Source: an uncultured Clostridia bacterium
GTDB taxonomy: Bacteria > Bacillota > Clostridia > Oscillospirales > Acutalibacteraceae
Assembly (NCBI GenBank): GCA_947623205.1
Contig: CANQGM010000015.1
Location: forward strand, 1-41,570
Reading direction: 5' to 3'
Length of the DNA stretch: 41,570 nt
Each line of letters begins with the position of its first letter. Within the stretch, counting starts at the first letter, position 1. The notes under the pieces were generated by a model. The model had not been told where the DNA came from. It made no database searches and saw only the letters and a program-made list of their open reading frames with translations. The translations under genes were made by a program, and so were the position numbers. This document shows positions 34,123-41,570 of the stretch, piece after piece.

Positions 34123-35808
34123 ATGTCAGATGATTTTGAAAATAAAAACGATTTTGATGTAAACAATACTTTTCAAAGTGAAAATAATGATACGGAAAAG
34201 GAAACCGCAAATAAAGACGTTTCTTCATACAGCCAGTCATCACAGGATTCTTCCGCAAATGAAAGTTCATACGAATGGAATGCTGATAAAAGCGGCAGCA
34301 ATTCTGCCAATGAATATCATTATTCATATGTAAACGGCAATAATGAAAACGCAGCGCATAATCCAAACAATTATGAAAATGCATATTCCTCAGCACCGTC
34401 GCAGAACGCTTATGAAAACAGTTATTCTGCAAATAACAATACATCCTACAGCGGAACAAGCCAATACGGCGCTTCTTCGCAAAACAGTTCCTACGGTAGT
34501 TATTCTCAGCAGAATGCATACGGTAATTATTCTCAGCCTCCATATGCAAATTCACAATACGGTTCACCTGCTCCTCCTATGGGGACTCAAAAGATAAAGA
34601 AGAAAAAAGTAAAAAAGCAGTCCAAGCCTGTAACAAGAGGTTTTTTAACAGCAATTATTGCAATTACCGTAATCGCGTCCGGCGCTCTCGGCTTTGGCGG
34701 CGGATATATAGCCAACAGCTTAAAACCATCATCAGGCAGCAGTCTTAACATTAACAAAGTTGCTTCAGATAATACATCAAACACATCATCTTCAAATGCA
34801 GGCACAACTTCAACAATAGTTAAGAAAACGGCAGACAGTGTAGTTGAAATTGCAACCGAAAGCGTTGTCACCGGAAGCTTTGCGAGACAGTACATTCAAC
34901 AGGGCGCAGGTTCGGGCGTAATAATCTCAGATGACGGTTACATTATTACAAATTACCATGTAATTGAGGGCGCAAACAGTGTAACGGTCACACTCCGCGA
35001 CGGAAAAACTAATTATACTGCCGCTGTTATAGGCAGCGATTCAGACAATGATATTGCCCTTCTCAAAATAGACGCTGAAAAACTTTCTCCCGCTACATTC
35101 GGCGATAGCTCAACGCTTGCGGTCGGTGATTATGTAGTTGCAATCGGCAATCCTCTTGGTGAACTCGGAGGAACTGTAACCGACGGTATTATCAGCGCAC
35201 TTGCTCGTGAAGTTGCAATTGAAAATAAAAATATGACATTGCTACAGACAAATGCCCAAATAAGCCCGGGTAATTCCGGCGGAGGATTGTTTAATTCAAA
35301 AGGCGAGCTTGTAGGTATTGTAAACGCAAAGGACAGTGCGACCGAGGTTGAGGGTATAGGCTTTGCTATTCCGATAAATAATGTACTTGACATTATAAAT
35401 GACCTGAAATCATACGGTTATGTAACGGGTAAAATCGACCTTGGCATGGAGCTGACAGACATTACTTCCAATGAATCCGCGTTCTATTACGGAGTTAATA
35501 AGACAGGGTGTTATATTCTTTCCGTCACAAGAGGTTCAAATGCCGAAAGTGCGGGATTCAGAACAGGCGACATCGTTACAAAAGTTAATGATACAAACAT
35601 TTCAACTTCGGCAGATGTAAAAAAGGCTCTTAAAGACGCAAAAGTAGGTGATACAGCTGAATTTACCGTTTACCGCAGCGGCAAGTCTGTAAGTATCAGT
35701 CTAAAACTTGAGGAGTATGTACCGTCAGGCGGAAAAAACTCAGCGCAGCCAGCAACAACGCCGACCAACTCGGATGACTCAATATGGTCTCAGATGTTTG
35801 ATTGGTAA
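34123..35808 (+). CDS. HtrA-type serine protease with a long low-complexity cytoplasmic N-terminus
   Basis: A 561-residue membrane-anchored S1C protease for misfolded extracytoplasmic proteins. Residues 1-155 are a Ser/Asn/Tyr/Gln-rich region with repeated SYS and QNAYG-like pieces, then a basic stop (KIKKKKVKK), one membrane helix (172-196), and a trypsin-like domain with the triad H279 (TNYHVIEG), D310 (DNDIALLK) and S385 (GNSGG). A PDZ domain occupies about 440-535. GGGAGG precedes the ATG. Low-complexity N-terminal tails of this kind occur in Gram-positive HtrA proteins, but this one is long. Single-gene transcript. Confidence 0.95.
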   Translation: MSDDFENKNDFDVNNTFQSENNDTEKETANKDVSSYSQSSQDSSANESSYEWNADKSGSNSANEYHYSYVNGNNENAAHNPNNYENAYSSAPSQNAYENSYSANNNTSYSGTSQYGASSQNSSYGSYSQQNAYGNYSQPPYANSQYGSPAPPMGTQKIKKKKVKKQSKPVTRGFLTAIIAITVIASGALGFGGGYIANSLKPSSGSSLNINKVASDNTSNTSSSNAGTTSTIVKKTADSVVEIATESVVTGSFARQYIQQGAGSGVIISDDGYIITNYHVIEGANSVTVTLRDGKTNYTAAVIGSDSDNDIALLKIDAEKLSPATFGDSSTLAVGDYVVAIGNPLGELGGTVTDGIISALAREVAIENKNMTLLQTNAQISPGNSGGGLFNSKGELVGIVNAKDSATEVEGIGFAIPINNVLDIINDLKSYGYVTGKIDLGMELTDITSNESAFYYGVNKTGCYILSVTRGSNAESAGFRTGDIVTKVNDTNISTSADVKKALKDAKVGDTAEFTVYRSGKSVSISLKLEEYVPSGGKNSAQPATTPTNSDDSIWSQMFDW

Positions 35809-35839
35809 TGTTGTTTTCATAAATATCTCTCTCATGGAA

Positions 35840-35873
35840 AATTCCCGAACATTTTAAATGTTCGGGAATTTTT
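35840..35873. terminator. Terminator shared by htrA-like gene and murC
   Basis: AATTCCCGAACAT (35840-35852) with ATGTTCGGGAATT (35858-35870), five-base loop, followed by T; A-rich on the other side. It can serve both converging genes. Confidence 0.88.
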
Positions 35874-35903
35874 CTGTAATCAAGGAAATATTTTTAAAAG
35901 AAA

Positions 35904-37304
35904 TTATTTATTTTCTTCCATATATTTCAGCTGTTTAAAAATCATATTTGCGCATACATAAACATTTCCGCCGCCCATTGTAAGAATAAGGTCGCCTTCT
36001 TGGGCGTTTTTGCATACATAATCAGTAATTTCTTCAAATGTATCAAGACAAACAGAGTTTGGAACCTTGGTGCCCAGATCTGCGGAGTAAATATTATATG
36101 TGTTTGTTTCTCTGACAGGAAGAATTTCGGAGATAATTGCTACATCGGGAATTTTCAGAGCCTCTGCAAAGTCGTCAAGAAGCATTGCGGTTCGTGAAAA
36201 TGTATGTGGCTGAAAAACTGCCCATACTTTTTTGAACCCCATATTCATTGCGGCGTTAAGCGTAGCAGTAAGCTCGGTAGGATGATGTGCAAAGTCATCG
36301 GCAACCGTTATGCCGTCCGGCGTTCCGAGAATTTCAAATCTTCTGTGAACGCCGCCGAATTTTTGCAGATTTTCCGAAATTTCATTTGGTGTGGCGCCAA
36401 TATAATGTGCTGCGGCGGCAGCGGCAAGCGCATTGTAAACATTGTGTTTTCCCGGAACGATCAGTTTGATGCTCGTAAGCTTTTCGCCCCTAAAAATCAA
36501 ATCAAATTGTTCGTGAACGCCTTTGTCGGCGCTGATGTTAATTGCCCTGTAATCGCAGTTTTCTCCAAACCCGTATGTCAGTTTTTTAATGTCAACATCT
36601 TTTACGGCGTCAAGAGTATTTTTATCATCCCCGTTAATCACGAGCAATCCGGTTGTCTGTTTTGCAAACTTGTTAAACGATTTTTTTATGTTTTCAAGAT
36701 TTTTAAAGTAGTCAAGATGATCGGCGTCAATATTTAAAATAATGGAAATAAAAGGATTCAGCTGAAGGAATGTGTCAACGTATTCGCAAGCCTCGCATAC
36801 TATTATGTCGCTTTGACCTACATAGCTGTTTCCGCCTATAAACGGCAGCTTGCCTCCTATAATAGCAGAGGGGTCAAAACCGCTGCCTATAAGCACCTGT
36901 GAAAGCATTGCGGTGGTTGTTGTTTTGCCGTGAGTGCCCGAAACGGCAATGCTTCTTTTGTATCTTCTTGTAACAACTCCAAGCATAACGCTTCTTTCAA
37001 TGCAGGGAATACCTTTTTCAACAGCGGCTTTGCGTTCTGGGTTTTCCGCTTTTACTGCGGCAGAATACACCACAAGCTCTGCGCCTTCAATATTTTGGGC
37101 TCGGTGTCCCATAAATACGGGTATGCCGTAACTTTTGATTCTGTCAAGTGTTTCGCCTTCATTCATATCTGAACCTGAAAGTTCAAAACCCTCACTTCTT
37201 AAAATTTCGGCAAGCGGACACATTCCGCTGCCTCCGATTCCGATGAAATGTATTCTTTTAATTCTATCTAACAGACTGTCGTAATCCACAATAGTCCACT
37301 CCAT
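35904..37304 (-). CDS. murC: UDP-N-acetylmuramate--L-alanine ligase
   Basis: A 466-residue cytoplasmic Mur ligase that adds L-Ala to UDP-MurNAc in peptidoglycan synthesis. Motifs: N-terminal UMP-binding IHFIGIGGSGMCPLAE, ATP loop GTHGKTTTTAML, NIDADHLDYF, PGKHNVYNALAAAAAA and AVFQPHTFSRTAMLLDDF. ATG at 37304 has only GGA touching it, while an in-frame GTG at 37289 has GGAG nine bases upstream, so the true start may be 37289 (461 residues). A TATAAT at 37323-37328 on this strand is a likely -10. Confidence 0.96.
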   Translation of the reverse strand: MEWTIVDYDSLLDRIKRIHFIGIGGSGMCPLAEILRSEGFELSGSDMNEGETLDRIKSYGIPVFMGHRAQNIEGAELVVYSAAVKAENPERKAAVEKGIPCIERSVMLGVVTRRYKRSIAVSGTHGKTTTTAMLSQVLIGSGFDPSAIIGGKLPFIGGNSYVGQSDIIVCEACEYVDTFLQLNPFISIILNIDADHLDYFKNLENIKKSFNKFAKQTTGLLVINGDDKNTLDAVKDVDIKKLTYGFGENCDYRAINISADKGVHEQFDLIFRGEKLTSIKLIVPGKHNVYNALAAAAAAHYIGATPNEISENLQKFGGVHRRFEILGTPDGITVADDFAHHPTELTATLNAAMNMGFKKVWAVFQPHTFSRTAMLLDDFAEALKIPDVAIISEILPVRETNTYNIYSADLGTKVPNSVCLDTFEEITDYVCKNAQEGDLILTMGGGNVYVCANMIFKQLKYMEENK

Positions 37305-37385
37305 TCCATAATATGTATATTTATTATAAGTCTAATATGCAAAAAAATAAATACCTTTTTATTATTTTATAAAACTTTTTGCGTA

Positions 37386-37414
37386 TTGCCAAATTTTAAT
37401 AAGAATGCTAATAT
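37386..37414 (+). promoter_or_regulatory. Promoter of rlmD
   Basis: TTGCCA (37386-37391), 17-base spacer, TAATAT (37409-37414) with a TG extension. The leader is only about ten bases. Confidence 0.65.
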
Positions 37415-37431
37415 TATTACGGTGGGTCATA

Positions 37432-38802
37432 ATGAATTTAAAGAAAAACGATATTATAGACATAGAAATTACTTCGGCTACGGCAGAGGGAAGCGGAGTT
37501 GGCAGAACAGAGGACGGAATTGCCGTATTTGTGCCTCTTTCTGCAATAGGCGACAAACTTAAGGTGCGTATATTAAAAGTGAAAAAGACATATGCCTTCG
37601 GCAAAATAGAAGAAATAACCGTTCCCTCAAAGTCACGAATTGAATCGGAATGCCCGAATTTTTCAAAATGCGGCGGCTGTGCGTGGCATCATATAAACTA
37701 TGAAGAGGAATGTAAAATAAAAGAGCAGCGTGTAATTGACGCTGTTACAAGGATAGGGGGAATTAAAGATGCAGTTTACAAGCCGATAATTTCTTCCGAT
37801 AATCCGCTGCGTTACCGCAATAAGGCACAGTTTCCGATAGGCAGGGACAGCAACGGCAATATTTTGATCGGCTTTTATTCGTTTCACAGCCATCGAATAA
37901 TTGACTGCAACGATTGCATATTGCAGCCTGAATTGTTTGCAAGGGTAATAAAAATTACACGAAAGTTCATTGAACAGACTAACAACGATATTTATGATGA
38001 GACGACAGGCAAAGGCAGACTTCGCCGTCTTTATATTCGTGTTGGCGAGATAACAGACGAGCTTATGGTGTGTTATGTTGTAAACGGCAATGGGTTAAAA
38101 CAAGAAGATTTGCTTGTTAATATGTTAAAAGATGAGATTCCGCAATTAAAAAGCGTTATTATTAATTCTAACAGAGAAAAAACAAATGTTATTTTAGGTA
38201 CAAAAAATCGTGTTGCATACGGGAGCGACCATATAACAGATGAGCTTTGCGGGCTGAAATTCAGAATTTCACCGTTTTCATTTTGGCAGGTCAACCGCAG
38301 ACAGGCTGAAAAGCTATATAATAAAGCTAAAGAATACGCCGATTTAAAATCCGATGAAGTTCTTCTTGATTTATACTGCGGAACCGGTACAATAGGATTG
38401 ACAATGGCGCAAAATTGTAAATTGCTTGTAGGTGTTGAAGCAGTAGAGGATGCAATTAAGGACGCAAAGGAAAACGCAAAACAAAATAATATTACAAATG
38501 CCCGTTTTATATGCTCCGATGCAGCAAAAGCGGCGCAAAAACTTAAATCGGAGGGTTTAAAGCCCGATGTAATAATTCTTGACCCTCCTCGCAAAGGCTG
38601 CGGAGACGAGCTTATTCAAACAATTTTTGAAATGTCGCCAAAGAGAGTTGTGTATGTGTCCTGCGACCCTGCCACCCTTGCGCGTGATTTAAAAATTTTT
38701 TCAGACGGCGGTTATATTGTAAAAGAAATTACTCCGTGCGATATGTTCAGCCGAACCGCACATGTTGAAAGCGTCGTATTGTTATCAAAAAATAATTTTT
38801 GA
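37432..38802 (+). CDS. rlmD: 23S rRNA (uracil-C5)-methyltransferase, RlmD/RumA family
   Basis: A 456-residue SAM-dependent RNA m5U methyltransferase. The N-terminal TRAM domain is residues 1-62. Iron-sulfur ligands are C74, C80 and C83 in CPNFSKCGGC with the fourth at C159 or C162. The methyltransferase domain shows LLDLYCGTGTIGLTMAQ, ILDPPRKGC, the catalytic Cys in VYVSCDPATLARDL and the base Glu in TAHVESVVLL. ATG 37432 has GGTGGG in front. Firmicutes usually carry one or more such paralogues, so whether it methylates U1939, U747 or a tRNA site is not decided here. Confidence 0.93.
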   Translation: MNLKKNDIIDIEITSATAEGSGVGRTEDGIAVFVPLSAIGDKLKVRILKVKKTYAFGKIEEITVPSKSRIESECPNFSKCGGCAWHHINYEEECKIKEQRVIDAVTRIGGIKDAVYKPIISSDNPLRYRNKAQFPIGRDSNGNILIGFYSFHSHRIIDCNDCILQPELFARVIKITRKFIEQTNNDIYDETTGKGRLRRLYIRVGEITDELMVCYVVNGNGLKQEDLLVNMLKDEIPQLKSVIINSNREKTNVILGTKNRVAYGSDHITDELCGLKFRISPFSFWQVNRRQAEKLYNKAKEYADLKSDEVLLDLYCGTGTIGLTMAQNCKLLVGVEAVEDAIKDAKENAKQNNITNARFICSDAAKAAQKLKSEGLKPDVIILDPPRKGCGDELIQTIFEMSPKRVVYVSCDPATLARDLKIFSDGGYIVKEITPCDMFSRTAHVESVVLLSKNNF

Positions 38803-38853
38803 AAACTATGGACTTTAGTAAATAAAAAGACAGAAAAATATCAATGATTCTGG

Positions 38854-38972
38854 TATAACAGCTGCAACGCAGTGTCTTAGAAACAAGAATTGCTTTAAAT
38901 GGCGTAGTTTTTGCAAAGATTAACGCTGAATCTATTTACATGGATTCAGCGTCTTCTTTCTTGTTTTTGTAA
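38854..38972 (+). ncRNA. Candidate small structured RNA or rlmD trailer
   Basis: An extended -10-like TGGTATAAC (38851-38859) is followed by about 100 bases that can fold: outer arms AAACAAGAA (38881-38889) and TTCTTGTTT (38958-38966), inner perfect hairpin ACGCTGAATC (38923-38932) with GATTCAGCGT (38943-38952), ending in a T-rich tail. It could be an independent short RNA or only the terminator of rlmD. No known RNA family is recognised. Confidence 0.3.
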
Positions 38973-39002
38973 TTTAGCTTAAATTAGTAATTTTAATTAG
39001 CT

Positions 39003-39038
39003 AACAGGGAGCAGTTCCAATGTGAACTGCTCCCTGTT
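39003..39038 (-). terminator. Terminator of the rubredoxin gene
   Basis: AACAGGGAGCAGTTC (39003-39017) with its perfect complement (39024-39038), 15 pairs, six-base loop. It lies directly after the minus-strand rubredoxin stop and may also act on plus-strand transcripts. Confidence 0.88.
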
Positions 39039-39054
39039 CTTTATTATTTATATT

Positions 39055-39213
39055 TTATTCTTCAGGCGAAAACTGGTCTTTGCCTACTGAACACAGCGGG
39101 CATACCCAATCCTCGGGAACTTCTTCCCACGGTGTGCCGGGTGCTACACCGTTATCAGGATCGCCTGCTTCAGGGTCATATACATAACCGCAAATATTAC
39201 ATACATATTTCAT
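39055..39213 (-). CDS. Rubredoxin
   Basis: A 52-residue one-iron electron carrier, complete and normal in length: [20 protein letters not shown] at the start, C5 and C8 in CNICG, then C38 and C41 in CPLC near the end. AAGGTGA lies eight bases before the ATG. It starts 11 bases after the rubrerythrin remnant, the usual rubrerythrin-rubredoxin operon order. It may pass electrons to the flavodiiron protein encoded at 21964 or to rubrerythrin. Its native promoter, expected upstream of rubrerythrin, has been cut off by the inserted DNA. Confidence 0.95.
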   Translation of the reverse strand: MKYVCNICGYVYDPEAGDPDNGVAPGTPWEEVPEDWVCPLCSVGKDQFSPEE

Positions 39214-39224
39214 AATTTTCACCT

Positions 39225-39290
39225 TCATTCGCTAAAATATCTTTTGAGAAGGCCTTTAAAGCCTGCACCGTGTCGGGCCTCGTCATCAGA
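39225..39290 (-). pseudogene. 3' remnant of a rubrerythrin-family gene
   Basis: The last 21 codons of an iron protein of the rubrerythrin/reverse-rubrerythrin family, ending SDDEARHGAGFKGLLKRYF and SE. DEARHG carries the final Glu and His diiron ligands of the family. Reading upstream, the frame meets a TAA at once (39291-39293) and no further similarity exists, so the gene is cut here. The break coincides with the edge of integrase-bearing DNA. It is either a truncated gene or the far half of an attachment site, with the rest of the gene at the other end of the element outside the window. Confidence 0.75.
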
Positions 39291-39381
39291 TTATAACGGA
39301 AAAGCCTTGATTTGTCAATAAAAATCGGGATTCCAAAAAACAGTTTAGCCGCGAATTTCACCACTGACAGCGGGCGTTGTC

Positions 39382-40395
39382 TTATTTTGCGAGGTAATTC
39401 TGAACGAGAACACCGCTGCGAAAATGGGATTCCAAGCTGACCATCATAACAGCTGTTCGGTCATAAACGACTGATAAGCCCTGTTCTTTAAGATGTTGAC
39501 GGTGTGAACCTCGACATATATAGGGGCGGTCTAAATCTTCGTGAAGTTCTTTTCCTTTGGCTGCAAAGGTATCACGGACTATCTGCTGATATTCTGCCCT
39601 TGCTTCTGGACGGGCTTTCATATCGTCTACTATACGCTGGTAACGGGCTTGAAATGCTTCTGCCCTTGTCTGGTGAAAATCAGCGTCGTTTTTGAAAAGC
39701 TGTCGGTCAAATACATAATCATTCTGGTTCTTTCCAGCCAGCATAAGCCTTACCTTTTCTATCTCGTCAGGACTGCGAAAAACAGTTGTATTATGCTTGC
39801 CGCCCTTTCCAACTGTATTCATCTGTATCTCCGTGCCTCTGTCCTGAAAATCACTCACTCGGAGACGTTCAAGTTCAGATCGTCGCAGTCCAAGAACACG
39901 GTTAGCTTCTAACGCCTCCCCAGCACGTTTCTCATTAAGTTTGTCATGGGTGTGTGTTCCACGGCTCCTTGTGATTTCAGAGAGCTTTCTTTCGGGAATC
40001 GAGTAATCTTCCATCCTTGTTTGAAACGTCTTGCAGAGAGCCGCACAAGTGGTATGAATGGAATACGCAGACAAGCCGCGTTCACGCTGATAATCAAGGT
40101 AGCCCTGAATCTGATTTTTTGCTTCTTCCATAGTACATTTTTTGTAGCCATTCTCGGATAAATAATCTGCGAACCTTCCGACCTCGGCTTGATATGTTTT
40201 CATGGTTCCATAGGAATAGATTTTGTCAGCAGTATAATCCACTTTCATATAATCACAGCGGGCAATTCCCTGTGCTTTTTGTTGTTGGCGTTCTTGGTAA
40301 GTTCGTACTTGATCTTCGTGCTTGCTGTGTCCAAAGTATGCCATTTCATTTAGAGCCGATTTCATTTGAAAACGGATATTAGGTGTACGAGCCAT
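39382..40395 (-). CDS. Tyrosine-recombinase-like site-specific integrase
   Basis: A 337-residue integrase-family protein. The N-terminal SAM-like core-binding domain (about 55-140) precedes the catalytic domain with box I Arg in GLRRSELERLRVSDF, the beta-hairpin Lys in GKGGKHNT, and the C-terminal block CRGSHRQHLKEQG then SLESHFRSGVLVQNYLAK, whose Tyr is the probable nucleophile. The classical HxLR box is not evident, so it belongs to a divergent Firmicute element family. GGGAGG precedes ATG 40395. It lies at the element edge beside the cut rubrerythrin gene, as expected for the enzyme that inserted it. Confidence 0.82.
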   Translation of the reverse strand: MARTPNIRFQMKSALNEMAYFGHSKHEDQVRTYQERQQQKAQGIARCDYMKVDYTADKIYSYGTMKTYQAEVGRFADYLSENGYKKCTMEEAKNQIQGYLDYQRERGLSAYSIHTTCAALCKTFQTRMEDYSIPERKLSEITRSRGTHTHDKLNEKRAGEALEANRVLGLRRSELERLRVSDFQDRGTEIQMNTVGKGGKHNTTVFRSPDEIEKVRLMLAGKNQNDYVFDRQLFKNDADFHQTRAEAFQARYQRIVDDMKARPEARAEYQQIVRDTFAAKGKELHEDLDRPYICRGSHRQHLKEQGLSVVYDRTAVMMVSLESHFRSGVLVQNYLAK

Positions 40396-40463
40396 TATAA
40401 TACCTCCCTTCATCGGTATGTTTTTTTAGAGCTTTCTGCTCCCCATTGTTGAGTTTGGCGATC

Positions 40464-40487
40464 GGCTTTGATTCAAAGCACAAAGCC
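40464..40487. repeat. Short inverted repeat upstream of the integrase
   Basis: GGCTTTG (40464-40470) and CAAAGCC (40481-40487) with a ten-base loop, in the 200-base spacer between the ArdC-type gene and the integrase. Possible leader hairpin. Confidence 0.35.
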
Positions 40488-40536
40488 TAAAGCATGGGTA
40501 ATCACCTTTGCCATGGTAAAAACCTTTTGGAGAAAC

Positions 40537-40577
40537 GACGTTAAGTGGTTATACCTCACGGTATAACCCTTAACGTC
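40537..40577. repeat. Large near-perfect inverted repeat in the mobile element
   Basis: GACGTTAAGTGGTTATACC (40537-40555) and its complement with one missing base (40560-40577) around a TCAC loop. It lies directly after the ArdC-type gene and upstream of the integrase. With no good T-run it is not a standard terminator. It may be a recombinase or regulator binding site or a strong RNA hairpin. Confidence 0.6.
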
Positions 40578-40597
40578 TTGATCTTCTGTGTTTGAAT

Positions 40598-41494
40598 TTA
40601 TTCCAACACTTTCAGATCGGTTGAATTGGTAATCCAATTCAAAATTTCACGGGAAGTTTTTTCAATGCGGTTTACCGATTGCAACAACTCCCGTGTTGTT
40701 CTGCTCTGTGACCACCCCGCCAAATACCCTGTTGAATAGCACAGGGTCTGTGGGTAGCCCAAGGCAGAACAAACAAGGAAACTTGCGGCTTCTGCTTCAA
40801 TTTCCTTTACGCCTCTATCCGAATCAGCGGCTTCTTTGCCATGCAGGATAGAGTGTGCCTTTTCGTGGCAAATACAGCGTAAAGTCATTAGCGCAGGCAT
40901 GTTTTCCTTAATGTGGATTTCTCCCGTCAAGGGGGAAAAGAATCCGTTTGCAGAGCCATTCATCAACTTTGGATCGTACATTATACGGCTATCAGAATCC
41001 ATGAGCTTCTTGACGGCCTCTTTCAATGATTCCGAATTGTCAGCAGGAATCTCAATGAGAGAATCTAAATGGCCGTCACATTGGGAAATATCAAAGACAT
41101 TTCCAATACGAAATCGTACTCCCTGATAGATGATAATTTCTTTTTCTTCATCACCTGCCGCAGTAAGTACGATATTGCCCTTTTCATCAGTGCGGTTTCT
41201 TTCCCTGATGTACTGATAAGGAATCGGGCAAAGAATTTTGATTGCCTTTTCACCACGCCGAACCTGCATATGTAATGAGCGCCATGTCTGGTAGCTGGCC
41301 AGTCGGCTAATGTTCGGGTTTTGAGCAAACGCAAGCAAAATGTTGTTGAAGCTGTAATTGTGAAACTTACTAAGCATTAGCAGATAATCTTGAAAGCGGC
41401 CACTTTCAAACATATCTCTTACAGACGTTTCAAGTTGGTGCATGGCTGCTTCGAGTTGTTCTTTCCGTACTACGGAAGATGTTTCTTTCTTCAT
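40598..41494 (-). CDS. ArdC-type antirestriction/ssDNA-binding protein with a zinc-metallopeptidase domain
   Basis: A 298-residue protein of conjugative elements. The ArdC N-terminal ssDNA-binding domain (about 10-135) includes YSFNNILLAFAQNPN, ASYQTWRSL and RRGEKAIKILCPI. The C-terminal ImmA/IrrE-like metallopeptidase domain has HExxH at 210-214 (HEKAH) and a likely third ligand in EIEAEAASFLVC. Related ArdC proteins protect incoming single-stranded DNA from restriction during transfer. GTGAGG precedes the ATG. It is upstream of the integrase on the same strand. Here it is a stand-alone protein, not part of a large helicase/methylase polyprotein. Confidence 0.87.
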   Translation of the reverse strand: MKKETSSVVRKEQLEAAMHQLETSVRDMFESGRFQDYLLMLSKFHNYSFNNILLAFAQNPNISRLASYQTWRSLHMQVRRGEKAIKILCPIPYQYIRERNRTDEKGNIVLTAAGDEEKEIIIYQGVRFRIGNVFDISQCDGHLDSLIEIPADNSESLKEAVKKLMDSDSRIMYDPKLMNGSANGFFSPLTGEIHIKENMPALMTLRCICHEKAHSILHGKEAADSDRGVKEIEAEAASFLVCSALGYPQTLCYSTGYLAGWSQSRTTRELLQSVNRIEKTSREILNWITNSTDLKVLE

Positions 41495-41570
41495 AATCTT
41501 TTCCTCACTTTCTTGTAGTTGTTCACTTGGAACAGGTTTCTTATTTTTTTAATAAAAAAGAGCAGTAGCC

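Larger units (their letters stand above)
39291..41570. mobile_element. End of an integrative element, continuing beyond the window
   Basis: From the break in the rubrerythrin gene onward the DNA is visibly richer in G+C than the neighbouring chromosome and carries an integrase-type protein at the boundary and an ArdC-type protein, both typical of clostridial conjugative or mobilisable elements. No relaxase, coupling protein or type IV secretion gene is in view because the window ends. The 91 bases between 39291 and the integrase stop hold no gene and probably contain the element end. Confidence 0.7.

Noticed and set aside
39291..39381. Direct-repeat attachment site at the element edge
   Set aside because: Only one junction is in the window, and no copy of the rubrerythrin end was found inside the visible part of the element, so the core cannot be defined.
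1..41570. CRISPR arrays, tRNA or rRNA genes
   Set aside because: No regularly spaced repeats and no cloverleaf or rRNA-like sequence were seen on reading both strands; a tRNAscan-SE or CRISPR search would settle it.

Overview
The window reads as chromosomal DNA of a low-GC, Gram-positive, anaerobic, probably spore-forming gut Clostridium relative of the Ruminococcus type. Pointers are A/T-rich spacers with AGGAGG-type ribosome sites and TTGACA/TATAAT promoters, a threonine T-box, an FprA flavodiiron protein, a rubredoxin with a rubrerythrin remnant, Rex, a SpoIID-related protein, and a secreted pullulanase carrying a type I dockerin and a CBM26-like starch-binding module. The dockerin together with starch modules recalls the amylosome of Ruminococcus bromii; that species-level link is inference from domain content.

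Layout. 1-2.7 kb: polar amino-acid ABC transporter (lipoprotein, permease, ATPase). 2.8-3.5 kb: a perfect LexA-type box beside a strong promoter driving two coupled small genes, the second a sigma region-4-like protein. 3.5-5.5 kb: a degenerate SpoIID-domain protein and a multi-pass membrane protein with an acidic tail. 5.5-9.1 kb: Thr T-box, GNAT acetyltransferase, thrS, and a VanY-like membrane protein that has lost its zinc ligands. 9.1-15.5 kb: core genes rpmE, yigZ, dnaG-rpoD-zincin, a two-LysM protein, eno. 15.6-21.8 kb: two tandem paralogous pullulanases, one anchored by a C-terminal membrane helix and one with dockerin plus CBM26. 21.9-26.4 kb: fprA, CarD-family regulator preceded by a tiny overlapping ORF, tex. 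26.5-31.0 kb, minus strand: aconitase, NADP-isocitrate dehydrogenase, rex and a cyclophilin lipoprotein as one apparent operon, with a Rex-like operator over the aconitase promoter. 31.2-38.8 kb: typA coupled to a DEDDh exonuclease/zinc-ribbon fusion, HtrA protease, murC and rlmD. 38.8-41.6 kb: a rubredoxin too short for most gene callers, then the last 21 codons of a rubrerythrin gene abruptly replaced by foreign DNA carrying a tyrosine-recombinase-like integrase and an ArdC-type protein, which runs off the window end.

How the parts work together. Aconitase and Icd form the oxidative citrate-to-2-oxoglutarate branch for glutamate synthesis, and Rex appears to tie it to the NADH/NAD ratio. 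FprA, rubredoxin and the former rubrerythrin are oxygen/peroxide defence. The two pullulanases debranch starch at the cell surface. The strongest points for a second look are the rubrerythrin disruption by an integrative element, the Rex-operator/aconitase-icd-rex loop, the SOS-linked region-4 gene pair, and two separate wall-enzyme relatives whose catalytic residues are replaced. No tRNA, rRNA or CRISPR array was found.
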